Shown here one piece after another: positions 10,604 to 22,247 of a stretch of DNA of 64,000 nt (within the stretch, counting starts at the first letter, position 1; each line of letters opens with the position of its first letter). Source of the stretch: Hyphodiscus hymeniophilus (taxonomy: Eukaryota > Ascomycota > Leotiomycetes > Helotiales > Hyphodiscaceae); assembly GCA_016508695.1 (NCBI GenBank), contig VNKQ01000014.1:1-64000 (forward strand), in the 5' to 3' direction. The notes beneath the pieces are model-generated. The model did not search any database and was not told the DNA's origin. It worked only from the letters and a program-made list of their open reading frames with translations. Made by a program: the position numbers and the translations under genes.

Positions 10604-12802
10604 TCAATAGCTTTCCTCCACCCATTGCTCAACTCTCAAAACCAAATCCGCCTTCTTTCCCGATGTACTCAATCCCTTCGCCGAGCATAACTCCTTCAGT
10701 TGTGGCATAGTGTATTTCTCCAATCGGCCATCAACAGCCAGCTTTTTCAAGTCGGTCGTACTCATGTCCGCGAGGCTTGCGGCCGAAGCTGTAGCTCTAG
10801 GTTTCTTTTTCGGTTTCTCCTGGTCATCATCCACCTCATGCTTCAGTCCTCTTCTGCGTGCCTCATTGTAGGCGGTAGCTTCATCATGTAGAATTACTCC
10901 CCATTCATAGATAAGTTGTCCGGCTCGTTTGTGAATTTGTCCTAAGGAAACAAGAAGTCAGTGGTCCGCTACGGAAGAGATATAAGACCGATTGAATACA
11001 ATATACCAATGCCGAGGGAAAAAGAAGTTGCTCTAGGAAAAGCAGGCAGAGGAGGGTTCACTCACTGTATTTTGGCACGGTCATGTCCTCTGGCACTTCG
11101 GGCAGTACCTCATCGAGGGCCATGGCTTGCAGGATTTTGTAATGCCATTGTAGAGCAGGGTTCGGATACCTGCTTGGGTCGTAAATGGCCTTCGGAAGTT
11201 GTAACTGCTGGACCACTTTTCTCATTGAATCGATCAGATTATCAGGAGCCCTCACTGGATTTGGTTGTTCCGGTGGACTTCGAATATCGTCTGCGTAAGG
11301 GAGAGGGTATAGCCACAGACCAGCGGGGAAGACTTGACCCTTTGTGACTTCATCCAATCTCTCGGCTGATGGTAAAATGGCGACAAGGGAGGGACCAGAG
11401 TTCTTCCGAGTAATGCACCATCCGAGGCCCATCAACTCGTCTTTCTGTAACTTCTGCCACAACGCGGAAAACACCCGGGTCGAGCCAATGAAGTCTTCTT
11501 CGCTCGGGTATATGAACGTCGATTTCTTGACTGACGCCCAAAATGGAAGCATTGACTGAGGTTTAAAACCAATGAGGCGCAGAATTGGAGCGCCAAAATC
11601 TTTCAAGCCTTTCTGTTCCGACACATCAAAACTGACCAACTCGCCACCAAATTTGTAGGCCTTCTTAACACTAGCTTTGAGATCCGCCTCCGAAATCTTA
11701 TTGCCGCCTTCTCTGGGAGTTTCGTTTCCCTGGACCTCTTGATCAGTGAACTTTGTCGTCTCACCTTCAGCAATCTGGGCTTTCTCTCCACCAAGCCATA
11801 CGTAGCAACTCTTGGCCTTTTGTTGCCTTTGGAGGATGTTATAGCCTTTGACGGAGATGCTGAATTTAGGGCCGATCTCAAAAGGCATGTTTGAAAACAA
11901 AGTTCGTTTTGGAACTTGCTTGGAGTTGATATCCGAGATAAGACTGGCAAGGAGAGAGATTCCATCGCTACCAGACGAGTTGAGCACGACTGGTGCCACG
12001 AGAGCTTCGTCGGATTCGTTGGGATCACGGTATATGATATCCTAAAATTATCAGCTCTGCCTCGCAGGGAGAAAAATTGCACGAACATCGTAGAACTTAG
12101 TCCTATCGAAATTGGAACCTGGATGCGAGATTGGAAATAGCTCAATGATGACACCAAGATCATACAGATCCTTCGCTCTAACAGTAGCTGATTCTTTGGC
12201 CTCCTTTTTCAAAGCTGGGTTATCTTCGTCCGTGATGATGAATAGTCTCCGAGATCCGAAATTGGGGGCCTTCGTTGTAAAGATCTGATTTGCACAGAAA
12301 AGGAGGTTATTCATTGCCACTGGCTCTTCCGAGGGAACAAGTATGTCCGCCATCTCTTCATCGCCTTCAACAATGCTCTTCAACTTCTTCACGTCCTCCG
12401 CAGATGGTATCTCGAGATCGTTCAACAGGTAGCAATGTGGGTATCCCAGACTTCCTCGACTAGCCACCTCTTCGTCCAGAAACTTCTCTTTCTCTGTGTT
12501 GAAAAGTAGAACCCCCATCATATCCTTTGGATTTGATATGATCCGCTGTTGCATGATCTGGTATGCGCATTTGAGGGCTGCAGCCGCGGGACTATCGGTA
12601 TCTGCTTTCTTCGAATTTGAGGGCGGCGGAGGCTTCAGCATAGATTTGCTGATATCGATCGCGAAGATCACGGCATCTTTCAAGACCATATAGTCCTGCA
12701 AAGGTGTTAGGGCGGGGTTAAAGCGCGTGCTGATAAACTTGCTGTCTCATCCAACTCATCTTCCTCTTCGTCTTGCTTCCAGGGTTCTTTTTCGTCTGCC
12801 AT
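10604..12802 (-). CDS. ku70: Ku70, DNA end-binding subunit of the NHEJ Ku heterodimer
   Basis: A 660-residue protein in four exons: 12802-12743, 12695-12087, 12041-11066 and 10941-10604. It partners Ku80 to bind double-strand ends, start non-homologous end joining and protect telomeres. The order is an acidic N-terminus, the vWA-like domain opening with DAVIFAIDISKSML, the Ku core beta-barrel and arm, and a C-terminal SAP domain (about 608-657, containing MPQLKELCSAKGLSTSGKK). Length is normal for fungi. The first intron begins GCAAGT, a GC-AG intron, and all exons join in frame. It is divergent from ferrochelatase with 341 bases between start codons. The gene is 11-13 kb from the telomere. 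Confidence 0.96.
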
Positions 12803-13143
12803 CTTTGGGATTTTGGTGGGACTAAGAGTGATTGAGTATGAATGAAAGATTTCGTAGGTTGTCTAGCATTGGCAGTCTAATTCTCGAATCAAGATGGTTG
12901 ATGATTAGGCAGTCGCGCTTCCTGGCACCAACAAAACACCTAGTCACCTGACCTTACCCACACCTCAAATTGCCGGTAGTCTATTGGACACCTTCCCTCG
13001 GCTTCTTCTTTCGCCGTTCTCAACCCTTGTACATATCAAGCTCGAAAGTTGTTGATCGCCGCAGCCATTGAAGCCACCCTCTTCTCTTCTATCCAGCCTC
13101 GGACATGTTCACGACTTCATAACACGTCCACATCTTCTCCACC
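12803..13143. promoter_or_regulatory. Divergent promoter between ku70 and ferrochelatase
   Basis: These 341 bases separate two start codons that point away from each other, so they must hold both promoters. The ferrochelatase ATG sits in a good context (TCCACCATGGC). I see no distinctive operator. Confidence 0.6.
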
Positions 13144-14553
13144 ATGGCATTCAGGAATCCCATAAGCCAAATCACGAAACGGACTTCCCATTCGACCGTC
13201 AATAAGCTTACATCTACTCCAACATCGTCATCATGGCAACGAAGTAGCGCAGACCAGTTGCGAGGATTTGCAATGCCAGTACCGCCGGTGAAGCAGGATT
13301 CTACAAGCAAGCATGGCCCTACTGCTATGGTATTCATGAATATGGGAGGACCGTCCACTATAGAGGAGGTGGGGGGTTTTCTAAGTAGACTTTTTGTACG
13401 CATGCTTCCCCTCTGCTGCTTCTTACTCTGACTCAGACAATGACAGGCCGATGGCGATTTGATCCCCCTAGGACGTTTCCAGAATTATATCGGGCCTCTC
13501 ATATCTAGTCGAAGAACGCCCAAAATTCAAAAACAGTACGCGGCGATTGGTGGCGGCTCTCCAATTCGAAAATGGTCAGAATACCAAGCAGCGGAAATGT
13601 GCAAGTTACTAGACAAAATGTCTCCTGAAACTGCACCGCACAAACCATACGTCGCTTTTCGATATGCGAACCCATTGACAGAAGAGATGTATAACAAGTT
13701 GTTTGAGGATGGGTTTGGTCAAGGGAGGGGAGGGAGAGCTGTCGCTTTCACGCAATATCCTCAGTACAGCTGCTCGACGACTGGCAGTAGTCTGAACGAA
13801 CTGTGGAAATGGAGACAAAGATTAGAAGGTAAGAGCTCGGGCGGCAGTGACATTGCTGGCGGGGGAAATGATGGTTCGATTCACTGGAGCGTGATTGATC
13901 GTTGGCCGGCTCATCCAGGATTGGTAGATGCCATCGCGTTGAATATCGAGGAACAGCTTGCTTCATATCCTAAGGAGAAGCAGAAGAATGTTGTGTTATT
14001 ATTCTCGGCGCACAGCCTACCGATGTCTGTGGTCAACAGAGGTATGTCTTTTGCCATTGAGGTGCTCTGCTCTCTGATGCTGACTTGAGTAGGTGATCCA
14101 TACCCTGCCGAAGTCGCAGCAACAGTATACGCTGTCATGCAAAGAATGAAGTTCTCCAATCCCTATCGGCTTGTATGGCAGTCGCAAGTCGGACCTAGCC
14201 CTTGGCTTGGAGCGCAGACTAGTGATACAGTTTCAAGCTATATCAAGGAGGGCCAAACGGATCTGATTCTGGTCCCAGTAGCTTTCACGTCGGATCACAT
14301 CGAAACATTATACGAATTAGACGAGGAGGTAATTGGCGAATCGGGTCACAAAGACACGATCAAGCGATCCGAGAGTTTGAATGATTCTCCCGTTTTCATC
14401 CAAGCTCTAGCGGATATAGCGAAGGCTCATATGGAAAGTGGGGAAACTTGCAGCAAGCAAATGGGCTTGAGATGTCCAGGATGCACAAGTGAGAGATGTG
14501 CTGAGAGTAAGAAGTTCTTTGCTGGCCCTGGAGAGACATTTGCTACTTCATAG
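13144..14553 (+). CDS. hem15: Ferrochelatase, mitochondrial, [2Fe-2S] type
   Basis: Ferrochelatase inserts Fe2+ into protoporphyrin IX, the last step of haem synthesis, at the mitochondrial inner membrane. The 435-residue protein is encoded by exons 13144-13395, 13447-14041 and 14093-14553, joined in frame. The first 45 residues are basic and Ser/Thr-rich, as in a mitochondrial targeting peptide. Conserved blocks are FMNMGGPSTIEEV, AFTQYPQYSCSTTGSSLNELW and LFSAHSLPMSVVNRGDPYP with the catalytic His. C-terminal cysteines at 410, 413 and 418 (CPGCTSERC) plus the Cys in YSCSTTGSS match the four cluster ligands known from the human enzyme. No defect is seen. Confidence 0.97.
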
Positions 14554-15428
14554 AAGAAGTGGTTGTATGTATTATAGTTTGCTTCTAGCGAGCTCAAAAG
14601 TGTAAATATCAAAAGCAAGGAATATGCACTCCCACGCCACATAGAGTACCCGTGTAACACGATTGGGCAAGATCTTCCCGCGTCACACCAAGCCACGATG
14701 AACGATTTCAAGATGAATAGCGTCACCATTCTTGCTTGATGGACTTTATCTGAAACTATATTATTGGTCTATATTCATCACTAATCACGATTGAAAGTAT
14801 CCAGGAGTAGACTTCCAATGGCGCATAATCGATTCAGATTAAATCCATTGCCATTTCATATTAATAGATCCAAGAAGCAAAAAGTGTCAGCAAGACTTCG
14901 TTCAAAGAAATACCATGGACATGACGGCTCGGACCCGGCAAAGAGCCGACCTGCATGCTGGATTATCAAGCGTCACCAAGAAAAGCAATGATGGGACAAC
15001 ATTTGATACGTCTGAGGGATGCGCTTAGAATACAGGCATTACGTAGTCATACATTCAGCCAATCAAGAGCTCCATCTGTCAAGGCCACATTCTTTCTTAC
15101 GCGTGCGCCAACACACCCAGCTTGGTACCAGCCTATCCTGGCCTGGATAGTAGAATGGAGCACAGATAACGTCCTTCCTTGCCTTGAACAACTTCCCCAT
15201 CTTTGATATGAAGATTGTACATATGCCATCCCTTTACTCTTTACATCTTGTATTATACTTTGCTTTCTTGCTGCGTCCACTTCACCTAGTATGAGATTGC
15301 GATTTCGATCGAAACTTGATTTGAGGTTTCAAGGGAGAGGATCCACTCGACGAAACGATCTCGATGCGATAAAGATACTTGACGATTGTGCGCATTGAGA
15401 GACAACACCACGTAACGACCACGATACC
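14554..15428. other. Intergenic, no gene recognised
   Basis: This 875-bp stretch is the 3' flank of ferrochelatase and the promoter of the MFS gene. Open frames on both strands are short and overlap without domain content. Two ATGGATACC copies directly precede the MFS start. Confidence 0.5.
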
Positions 15429-17346
15429 ATGGATACCATGGACAACGAGCGGGAATATGGAGGGCGAGAGTCTCTTCGCGACGGCATAGAACAAGCAGGT
15501 GCTGATAATGGTCACTGGGATGCCGTCGGCTCGTTGAAGAGGAATGCGAAGAGACCGGACACCGAAGTCACTCCATTGCTGGGCAATAGCAGTGGCTTGT
15601 CGGAAGAACGTGTAGATGGACCAGCAGTTCCGGAATGGGAGGGTAATGCAGACCATGAAGGATTAACTTGGTGGTATAAACCCTCGGTGAGTTTGGCGCA
15701 TCTTGTTGATCGAACCCAAGTTCACTGCTGACATCCTGCAGTTGTACTGGCTGTTACCATCCTTCTTCCTTTTCGCCCTCGCTTTCGGAGGCATCATCGT
15801 CCCCAAACTGAACCTCATCCTCGAACTCGTATGTCGCGACTATTTGATCGAAAGACATGCTAGCGATCCAAGCTACATGTTCACGCCCGTGCTCCTCGGC
15901 GCAGATAATCCACAATGCCGACAAATACCAGAGATACAATCGCTGGCTACCAAGTTTATATTGTACCTCACGATTATTGTCGGGGCTCTCACTGCAGTCA
16001 TGGCTCCTAAACTAGGCTCAATATCAGATCGCCACGGTCGTATCAAGGTCTTGGTAGTGAGCAGCTTTGGGGCCTTTTGTGGAGAAATCATCACGATTCT
16101 TGCAGCCAAGTACCCTGATACTGTCAAGTACCAATGGCTACTCTTAGGTGCTGTGCTCGATGGTCTCTGTGGCTCCTTTACCACCGGGATGGCCATCACC
16201 CACGCCTATGCAGCAGACTGCACGCCGCCTCCCAAACGCGCCGTGGCGTTCGGCTATTTCCACGCCTGTCTCTTTGCTGGTATTGCTTTGGGACCTCTCA
16301 TCGCCGCTTTTCTCGTCAAGGCCACAGGCCAGCTGATAACTATCTTCTATGTTGCCCTAGGAGTACACGTCTTTTTCATGCTCTTTGTTCTGCTCATCAT
16401 TCCCGAATCTCTAACCAAGAAACGGCAACAACTTGCTCGTGAACGCTTTGCTGCCGAGGGCGAGAGTATAGCATGGGATGGCTACAGTTGGCTCTGGGCA
16501 ATGCGGAAGGGGAACATCCTAGCTCCACTCCAAATCCTCTGGCCGACCGGACCCGGCTCCTCAGGCCATCTCAGAGCAAACCTCATCCTGCTCTCAGCTG
16601 TCGATACCATCATCTTCGGCGTGGCCATGGGATCTATGACCGTCGTGGTCTACTACACTGGCTACCAATTCGACTGGGGCACCGAAAAAAGCAGCGATTT
16701 CATCTCAATCGTAAGCACTGCGAGAGTGTCCGCACTCATGATATTCCTCCCTCTCTTCGTGAAGATAGTCCGCGGTAGTCGAGCCAAACAGCAGCGAAGA
16801 GATTCCGGATTTGTCATTCCAGAACGCAACTCGGGGAGTGACAGCCTTGATCTCAGCATTGTGCGTTTCTCGATCATGCTTGAGGTCTTGGGATATGCGG
16901 GTTACGCCCTTGTTCGTACAGGACCCTTGTTCATTCTATGTGGTATATTGGCCGCTTGTGGTGGAGTCGGGTCGCCGACGTTGCAGAGTGCATTGACGAA
17001 ACACGTACCGCATGATCGTGTTGGGCAGCTGCTCGGAGCGACCGGAGTGCTTCATGCACTTGCAAGAATCGTATGTCCTGCTGTATTCAACCTAATTTAT
17101 GCAGGAACAGTGAAGAAGTTCCCGCAGGCAGTGTTTGTCGTGTTAGCCTCGTGTTTTGGGGTCGCGTTCTGTGTTAGTTGGTTTATTCGACCGAATGGTG
17201 AGTTGCTACATTTCGTAGAAGGAAAAATCACTGATAGTGTTCTAGTCTATCTTGAAGACACGGACGAAACAACCGCCAACCCAACGCGTGGAGACACAGA
17301 GCCCACCTCAGACACCATTGTCGATGAGGAGATTGGCGGATATTAG
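15429..17346 (+). CDS. MFS transporter, TetA/HIAT1-like
   Basis: A 620-residue integral membrane protein in two exons (15429-15686, 15742-17346; phase-0 intron with GTGAGT donor). An acidic N-terminal cytosolic tail of about 85 residues precedes about twelve hydrophobic segments. After the second helix stands the MFS motif A, GSISDRHGRIKVLVVSS (about residue 178). A long central loop between helices 6 and 7 and a short acidic C-tail complete it. It resembles fungal transporters of the tetracycline-resistance/hippocampus-abundant-transcript type such as yeast YCR023C, whose substrates are mostly unknown. The neighbours give no hint of substrate. Confidence 0.9.
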
Positions 17347-18235
17347 AGAGTGCCCAAATCCATGAGAGAACTTTAATCTCACCAGTACATATGACTTCCT
17401 TCTTCTTGCACTTCGGGATATGGCTTGGTGCCTTTGCGGGCGTTTGGGACTGATGCTGTATGATTGCTTGTACGATGCATATTCTGGCATAACTAGATCA
17501 TACCAGGCCGGTTTGGTTTGGATAGACGTAGATGCTTGCTTGAGCTTTTTGCTGCGCAAGAGAACGGAAATGATCAGAGAGGGACTGTGTTGTATCAAGA
17601 TGAATACGAATATAAACCACGTGAACACCCAGAGCGTCATACGCATAAGTCATGTCAGGTTTGACATTCTTGCGTTCGAGTCCTGGATTTCCTGACGTCC
17701 AATGGCACGTGACAAAGTTTAATAAGGATGCGTTCATGCAGGACTCTTGAGCCCTCAAATAAAAAAGAACGCGGGATTTTAATATACTACACATATACAT
17801 AGCCGCGATGAGTCGTTCAATCGTACGGTGGCAGATCAAGGAGAGATCACAAACTGCAACACACAAGGGTCAAAGTCCTCACAACCATCATCCTCCTATT
17901 CTCCATAGCCTGAACTCTAACATTCGAACGCACAATGGACGTATTGAGAAGGCAACCGGAAGTGGGGAAGCATCTGATGGCTGTAGAATAGGCAAATCAG
18001 GAAGAGCTAACTTGAGGTAGCACAGAGAGCGTGAAAATGTACTTGCTACTTTGACGATATCACAACTATTGATTGCTTGAGCGTTAATTGATAAACTTGC
18101 GTTGTTAGTAACCACTTTCAAGTCTACAACTTCTAATTCAAAGGAACGTCTATACGTCGCTATCACTCTCCTTGCCCAGACCCAACAGACATTTGACTAT
18201 TCAAGCAGGAGACCTTCCTCGACAACTCCACCAAG
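17347..18235. other. Intergenic, no gene recognised
   Basis: Convergent 3' flanks of the MFS and ICMT-like genes. The short frames present (for example 17498-17866 minus) lack domain content and are probably chance. Confidence 0.5.
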
Positions 18236-18946
18236 CTAAATGATCCCTGGAAGAAACCTCTTCGTCCTCTTAGCATACTCTTCATACTCCGCCCCAAACT
18301 CACTCCTCAACATATCCTCCTCTTCCATGACCCTAACACCAAACAGCCCAAACATCATCACCCCCATGACGCTCAATGCCCAAACATCAGTACCCACACC
18401 GAAGACCGTCGATCTCACGAGCCACCCCGGCCCAAAACACCCCACCGCACCACCCCATCTCATGAAAAGGCCCGCAGCCACAAGATGAGCCCCGAACAGA
18501 GCCGGGTACGAAGGGTGTCGCACATAAGCGTACAAGCCCGTCTTGACCAAGCCCCTCGGTCTCGCGAGCTGAAACGTGAAGTCCCGCCCAAGCTGAGCGT
18601 AGGCCAGGAGTCTAATCGGGCCTGCTGCTCCGATCAAGATGAGGCAGAAGGCGGTGTAGGGCGACCAGGTGAAGAGTTTTGAAGAGAGATTCTCCGGATG
18701 AGGACAGAATGGTGACATGAAGGTTGGTGGGAAGAGGATCAGGAGGACGTGGTAGAAGCAGCTTGAGAATAATATCGCCAGGCCGTATCTCTTGCGTGCG
18801 GACTGGTGGTGTGAGTTGAGCGTGTCGGTCTTCCATTGCTTGGCTTTGGGAGGCGCGGGGTTGGGTGGGGTATAGGAGCGGAAGATTAGGTAGATGGCTG
18901 TTAGGAAGGCGGTTGCGAGAGAGAGGGTGGGGAGGGAGAGATCCAT
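18236..18946 (-). CDS. ICMT/PEMT-like membrane methyltransferase
   Basis: A single-exon integral membrane protein of 236 residues from the chosen ATG. It has a hydrophobic N-terminus and further membrane spans. The C-terminal catalytic signature of isoprenylcysteine-carboxyl/phospholipid methyltransferases is clear: GLVKTGLYAYVRHPSYPALF for SAM binding, then EEEDMLRSEFGAEYEEYAKR and a terminal FLPGI. Members methylate prenylated cysteines or small lipids in the ER, using S-adenosylmethionine. The frame stays open upstream to an ATG at 19033, adding 29 polar residues. I prefer 18946 because MDLSLPTLSLATAFL starts directly at the membrane segment. The substrate is not known; it is shorter than Ste14 and fits the broader fungal paralog group. 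Confidence 0.87.
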   Translation of the reverse strand: MDLSLPTLSLATAFLTAIYLIFRSYTPPNPAPPKAKQWKTDTLNSHHQSARKRYGLAILFSSCFYHVLLILFPPTFMSPFCPHPENLSSKLFTWSPYTAFCLILIGAAGPIRLLAYAQLGRDFTFQLARPRGLVKTGLYAYVRHPSYPALFGAHLVAAGLFMRWGGAVGCFGPGWLVRSTVFGVGTDVWALSVMGVMMFGLFGVRVMEEEDMLRSEFGAEYEEYAKRTKRFLPGII

Positions 18947-20705
18947 TTTTTTGGTGTAGAGTGTGCTTGATAGAGGAAGATACTTCGGATCATGGAATGA
19001 AGTAGTGAAAAGGAGATATTTCTTTTCCACCATGAGGATTTTGTCAAATCTGATGCCTTGACATCGGAACAGGCAACCTGTTACCTGTAAGCGAGGCTGC
19101 GCTCACCAATGGAGATTGCTAGGATACGGAGTAAATAAGATATAAACATTTACCTGACTCAACTTATGACGAACAAATAAAATTCGCCCCCCAAATCCAT
19201 TGGAACTTGAATGCACTTAAATCATACGACTTTTCTGCAAGAATTCACGAAAGAATATTGCACAAAGAAGGATGTTACTATTCCTGATCGTGGAAACTAG
19301 GCAAGTTATCATGAGCATTGGCCTTCAATGAATTTGAGAACAACCTGGTAAGACGACTGCTTAACTCTTCGCCAGGTAATTGTAAAACATTACCTCAGTC
19401 AGTTCCCTATGTTACCTGGCCAAGCTAGCAAATTAGACGGCATTCATAAATCATTTACGAATAGATCCGAGCATGTGATTCAGTGACACGAAGTATCTTG
19501 GAGAGCCACCGAGAGAGGAGACTGACTGGTATTGATAGCTTGGATACGCTTCCGAGCTGACAATCATGCCATCCTCCGTGTTATAAAATGACATGTCTCA
19601 ATGGTTGGGATACAGATAATTGACATCTGGAGCGAGAATGCCGTGAGTAAGATACGCTCCTTATTCACTCATACAAATCCAATATCATTACATTCAAGTG
19701 AAGTTTGGAAAATTCTCAACAAATTCGAGATTCAAACCTCCTGGTAAGCGCCAATCGAAAGCGAACTTAACATAAAAGCTTTCACGGTTTTACCGATACT
19801 ATCAGCATTTCATCTCACTACTCGGTACAAGATTATGGGGTTTACATTTACCCAAAGAGGCCAACAGACCAAAGCTCCTACACCTCCAGCTTCCTTTGGT
19901 ATGATTGGATGGGACTGCTGTAAAGTAAGCCCGTCTTTGATGAGACATCCTGTACCGTTCTGGCTATGAAACTATCGAGTTATTGGTCACTGACGCACAC
20001 TCACAGTGCCACTTCAAAAATCTGAACAACTGCAAGCGGGGAAAATCTTTTGAGACGAGTGCGATTCAAGAGGAGTGTGAGTCTCGGTGGATGATGCCGA
20101 CTGGAGCTTGTTGGCACAAACGCTGTTCAGCATGCATTCCTTTTGCTTGGAGTGAGGCAATGTGGCCAAGTCCAACTCGGTGATGGCCGCAAAGGAATGC
20201 AGCTTCAGAGCTTGACGGCGGCAATAGACCAGTATACATGGAGTAGCTTTGGCTCATAGTTATGTAGACTTGAATGCATCAGCAAGCCTTTTCCTGTCAA
20301 ATTCGCTACTTTGAGGTCTCGAGGTCGTGTCTCAATGTTCAACCCTCTCTGACATATATGTGTGGCACCGAGATGGGGGGGGGAACCTCAAAAGTCTTCA
20401 TTGGGGGATGAAGAACGAACCTGAGATTTTGTAAAATATTTCTGTTAGCTCGAACAAGAAACACGGACCATTCAAAAACGTCCTTGTTGACCGACTACGG
20501 CTGGTTTCTCTATTTGATTCACTTTCGAGGTGCCCAAAGTACATTATTGAACAAGAGTGAAGAATCGAGTATCTACTGCCAGGCAGGCTGCTCCTTAGAC
20601 TTCGTTCTAGTTCCTCAAGCTTCCAGGTTGTCACCTTGACTGACCCAGATAGCTTCACGCAAGTTCGAGAATTCACCGAAGCCTCAGTTTTGCAAAACTG
20701 ACAGA
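18947..20705. other. Long intergenic region, no gene recognised
   Basis: About 1.76 kb, moderately AT-rich, flanked by two divergent genes. The motif TTACCTG or its complement recurs in the first 450 bases (near 19080, 19152, 19373 and 19411), and a run of nine or more G lies near 20376. No open frame here has recognisable content. A B-box-like stretch near 19720 does not form a tRNA. Confidence 0.45.
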
Positions 20706-22247
20706 TTGTACAACGTCATGGTAAAATACAACAGCAATCCAACGCCATCCAAGATGTCAGATGTATCACTGCATGAAGCCGATATCATCATCAAGGAAAA
20801 CCTGGAAAACTCCAACCACACATCCCACCGACGCGAAGCAAGTCCGAAGATGGATCCGAATATGCCACACCATGATGGCGTAGTCACCCTCCCAGCAGTG
20901 AACACCTCTGCAATTCGAGCTGACAAGAAGACACCCAAGAAGGACGCAACTTGCCAAGGCTGTGGAGAAAAGGGACATTGGTACCACCAATGCTCGATTA
21001 CAAACATCGATGGTGGAATGAAAGGCTGTCCAATGTGCGAAACCATTGACCACCCAATATGGGAGTGCTCTAGAAGAAGTGACTTCAAATCACAGCACTT
21101 ATGGTACTTTTTCGTCAAAGCAAGACGTGGCCTACCTCAATTCGAATCCTGCTGGAACCCATGGGAATACGACCCCGAGAAATGGGTAGACCGTCCCGAG
21201 TTCCGACCTCAAAGCATTCAATTTACTAAGGATCTTGAGCGGAAGAACGGCAAACAGGCTCTCGGCTCACGCACTGAAGACCCTATCTGGAAGAAGGATG
21301 ACTGGTTTGAGCAGATTGGAGATCAGCGATCTCCCGGCGCACCTCGACTGAATTTTCCCATCCATGGACGAAAGGGTATACCGACAGATGCAGAAGTGGC
21401 AAAGTTCCGCTTGGAGAAAGCCGCAAAATCCTCCGTTGAGAAGAGGGTTGCCACACAAAAAGCAGCTGCGGAGAAGAAGGCACTCGCACAGAAAGCAGTA
21501 TTTTCAAAGACCACAGGTGTTGATAGAGGGGAAAGCAAAAGAATAAGCAGCTACATTGCCAACACTGAAGGCCGTCCCAAGAAGAGACCGAGAAGTCTAA
21601 CTCGCGACCGCCAGCATCAATCCCCACGCCTTCGATACTCCCAACCTGAGCGTTCAAGATCACCCTCCCAGCAAAATCGTACATCTCGACAAGGAAAGAG
21701 ACAGAGGGCTAGATGCAACAGATCTCCTAATCGATACTACAGACCTTCCCCTCGAAATGAAGAACCCTCCGATCGATATTATGAACCTACAACTCGACAC
21801 GACAGAGCTCCCAGCCAATGGGATGTGCAACCAATTCAATACCAGCCAAACCGCCAAAGTCACATTCTGCGAGACGATGAGTACGAGTTATCCCGCGCCT
21901 ATGCAACAATTGACCGCCATCAGTCGATGCAGCATGGACGAGCGCCGGAGAACCGAGAGCCAGATCGACGGGTCGAGCTCGAGAGTAGAGGATACAACTC
22001 TGGATTTCGAGAATACAGAGGCCATCAGGATGTTCAAGGTTACGACGAGGATCGATGGAGCGGCAGAGATCGAGATTATCGAGCAGAGCAAGGCGGTGCG
22101 AATTTCAGAGGACAATATCGGGAGAGTTATGTAGACCGAGGAGCCCGAGGAGATCTTGATCTGGATTTGTATTATGATAGCCGACCTCACTTCGATATTC
22201 GTCGTCGAGAGGCGGGCAATGGAAATGGGATGGGCTTGGACTATTGA
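20706..22247 (+). CDS. CCHC zinc-knuckle protein with RD/RS-rich tail
   Basis: A single-exon frame of 513 residues. Two CCHC knuckles of the CX2CX4HX4C form lie at C83-C86-H91-C96 (CQGCGEKGHWYHQC) and C108-C111-H116-C121 (CPMCETIDHPIWEC). Such knuckles bind single-stranded RNA or DNA. A conserved-looking Trp-rich block follows (FESCWNPWEYDPEKW), then an Ala/Lys helix (about 230-270). The last 240 residues are very rich in Arg, Ser, Asp and Tyr, like disordered RNA-processing factors. A role in RNA metabolism is likely, but I cannot name an ortholog. Start choice is open: ATGs at codons 1, 5 and 17 are all possible. It is not a retroelement Gag, since no pol follows. Confidence 0.85.
   Translation: MYNVMVKYNSNPTPSKMSDVSLHEADIIIKENLENSNHTSHRREASPKMDPNMPHHDGVVTLPAVNTSAIRADKKTPKKDATCQGCGEKGHWYHQCSITNIDGGMKGCPMCETIDHPIWECSRRSDFKSQHLWYFFVKARRGLPQFESCWNPWEYDPEKWVDRPEFRPQSIQFTKDLERKNGKQALGSRTEDPIWKKDDWFEQIGDQRSPGAPRLNFPIHGRKGIPTDAEVAKFRLEKAAKSSVEKRVATQKAAAEKKALAQKAVFSKTTGVDRGESKRISSYIANTEGRPKKRPRSLTRDRQHQSPRLRYSQPERSRSPSQQNRTSRQGKRQRARCNRSPNRYYRPSPRNEEPSDRYYEPTTRHDRAPSQWDVQPIQYQPNRQSHILRDDEYELSRAYATIDRHQSMQHGRAPENREPDRRVELESRGYNSGFREYRGHQDVQGYDEDRWSGRDRDYRAEQGGANFRGQYRESYVDRGARGDLDLDLYYDSRPHFDIRRREAGNGNGMGLDY

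Noticed and set aside
19700..19760. tRNA-like B-box near 19,720 (minus strand GGTTTGAATCTCG)
   Set aside because: No matching A-box, acceptor stem or anticodon arm could be paired around it.
20706..22247. Retrotransposon Gag interpretation of the CCHC protein
   Set aside because: No protease, reverse transcriptase or long terminal repeats flank it, and the knuckle pair is followed by an RD-rich tail instead of a pol frame.
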